The notes under the pieces were generated by a model. It was given only the letters and a program-made list of their open reading frames with translations, was not told where the DNA came from and searched no databases. A program made the translations under genes and the position numbers. Shown in pieces: positions 5,938-6,063 of a stretch of 6,063 nucleotides of DNA (position 1 is its first letter; each line of letters starts with the position of its first letter). This DNA is from Desulfobacteraceae bacterium UBA5852 (GTDB lineage: Bacteria; Desulfobacterota; Desulfobacteria; Desulfobacterales; UBA5852): the NCBI GenBank assembly GCA_002432195.1, contig DJGG01000073.1, positions 1 through 6,063 of the forward strand. The letters run 5' to 3'.

Positions 5938-5961
5938 ATTCCCCACAGCATTCCCCACACG
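5938..5961. repeat. 12-bp imperfect tandem repeat in the integrase leader
   Basis: ATTCCCCACAGC (5938-5949) is followed directly by ATTCCCCACACG (5950-5961), matching at 10 of 12 positions. It sits at or just downstream of the expected integrase transcription start and shares its TTCCCC core, inverted, with the repeat on the other side of the -10. It could be a repressor operator or integrase arm-type sites. Confidence 0.7.
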
Positions 5962-5968
5962 TTGATTA

Positions 5969-5996
5969 AATATAACGGGGAACCGTGGTAAAGCAA
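5969..5996 (-). promoter_or_regulatory. Sigma-70-type promoter for the integrase
   Basis: On the minus strand TTGCTT (5996-5991) and TATATT (5974-5969) are separated by 16 bases. They match the -35 and -10 consensus at four and five of six positions. The predicted start near 5961-5962 leaves a leader of about 60 bases before ATG 5903. The elements are embedded in tandem repeats, suggesting repression or integrase autoregulation. Confidence 0.6.
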
Positions 5997-6015
5997 GGGG
6001 AAATTATTAAAGCAA
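5977..6015. repeat. 20-bp imperfect tandem repeat over the integrase -35
   Basis: GGGGAACCGTGGTAAAGCAA (5977-5996) is followed at once by GGGGAAATTATTAAAGCAA (5997-6015). Both units begin GGGGAA and end TAAAGCAA, with a diverged centre. The repeat period is about two helical turns, which would place bound proteins on the same DNA face. The first unit contains the -35 hexamer. Confidence 0.75.
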
Positions 6016-6063
6016 TGACGGCTTATTTCACGGGGCATTGGGACGGGAAGGTAAGGCGCGGTA

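Larger units (their letters stand above)
1..6063. mobile_element. Part of an integrative phage-like element (prophage or satellite)
   Basis: A tyrosine integrase, an excisionase-like HTH protein, a phage-type replication initiator and a DnaC-type loader occur together, with tightly packed genes pointing toward a convergent integrase. This combination is characteristic of temperate phages and phage satellites. No host housekeeping gene, tRNA or recognisable attachment duplication is visible, so neither element end can be placed and both may lie outside the window. No virion, packaging or lysis gene was recognised. The integrase and the 317-604 frame resemble Desulfobacterota prophage proteins from memory, which is only a weak host pointer. 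Confidence 0.7.

Noticed and set aside
5904..6038. 45-residue N-terminal extension of the integrase starting at 6038
   Set aside because: A good Shine-Dalgarno and the family N-terminus support ATG 5903, and the likely promoter and repeats lie inside the extension.

Overview
The window reads as the replication and integration part of a temperate phage, prophage remnant or phage satellite in a G+C-rich bacterium. The integrase and the N-terminal half of the damaged gene at 317-604 resemble, from memory of these families, proteins common in Desulfobacterota (Desulfovibrio and Syntrophobacter relatives). No host gene is present, so host assignment is only an inference.

Layout. A plus-strand block fills 80-4211: a small excisionase/AlpA-like helix-turn-helix protein (80-271), a second regulator-like reading frame whose middle appears to be out of frame (317-604), a phage-type replication initiator or replisome organiser (576-1592), a DnaC/DnaI-type helicase loader with an N-terminal zinc-binding motif (1492-2478), two small proteins I do not recognise (2490-2672 and 2790-3131), and a 348-residue protein ending in a glycine-rich tail (3165-4211). 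A stretch of about 520 bases (4212-4730) has no convincing intact gene, only possible fragments of small ORFs and short inverted repeats. A convergent tyrosine recombinase gene (4731-5903, minus strand) follows. Its promoter lies among two sets of short tandem repeats at 5938-6015.

How it fits together. The initiator would recognise the element's origin, and the overlapping downstream loader would deliver the host replicative helicase. The integrase, probably with an excisionase-like HTH protein, would move the element in and out of the chromosome. No capsid, portal, terminase or lysis gene is recognisable, so either the window is the early end of a larger prophage or the element is a satellite. 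Attachment sites and element ends were not found.

Points worth a second look: apparent compensating frameshifts in the second HTH gene, a pure hexanucleotide repeat inside the initiator, a 101-base gene overlap, a G-quadruplex motif on the start of the glycine-rich gene, and the repeat architecture around the integrase promoter.
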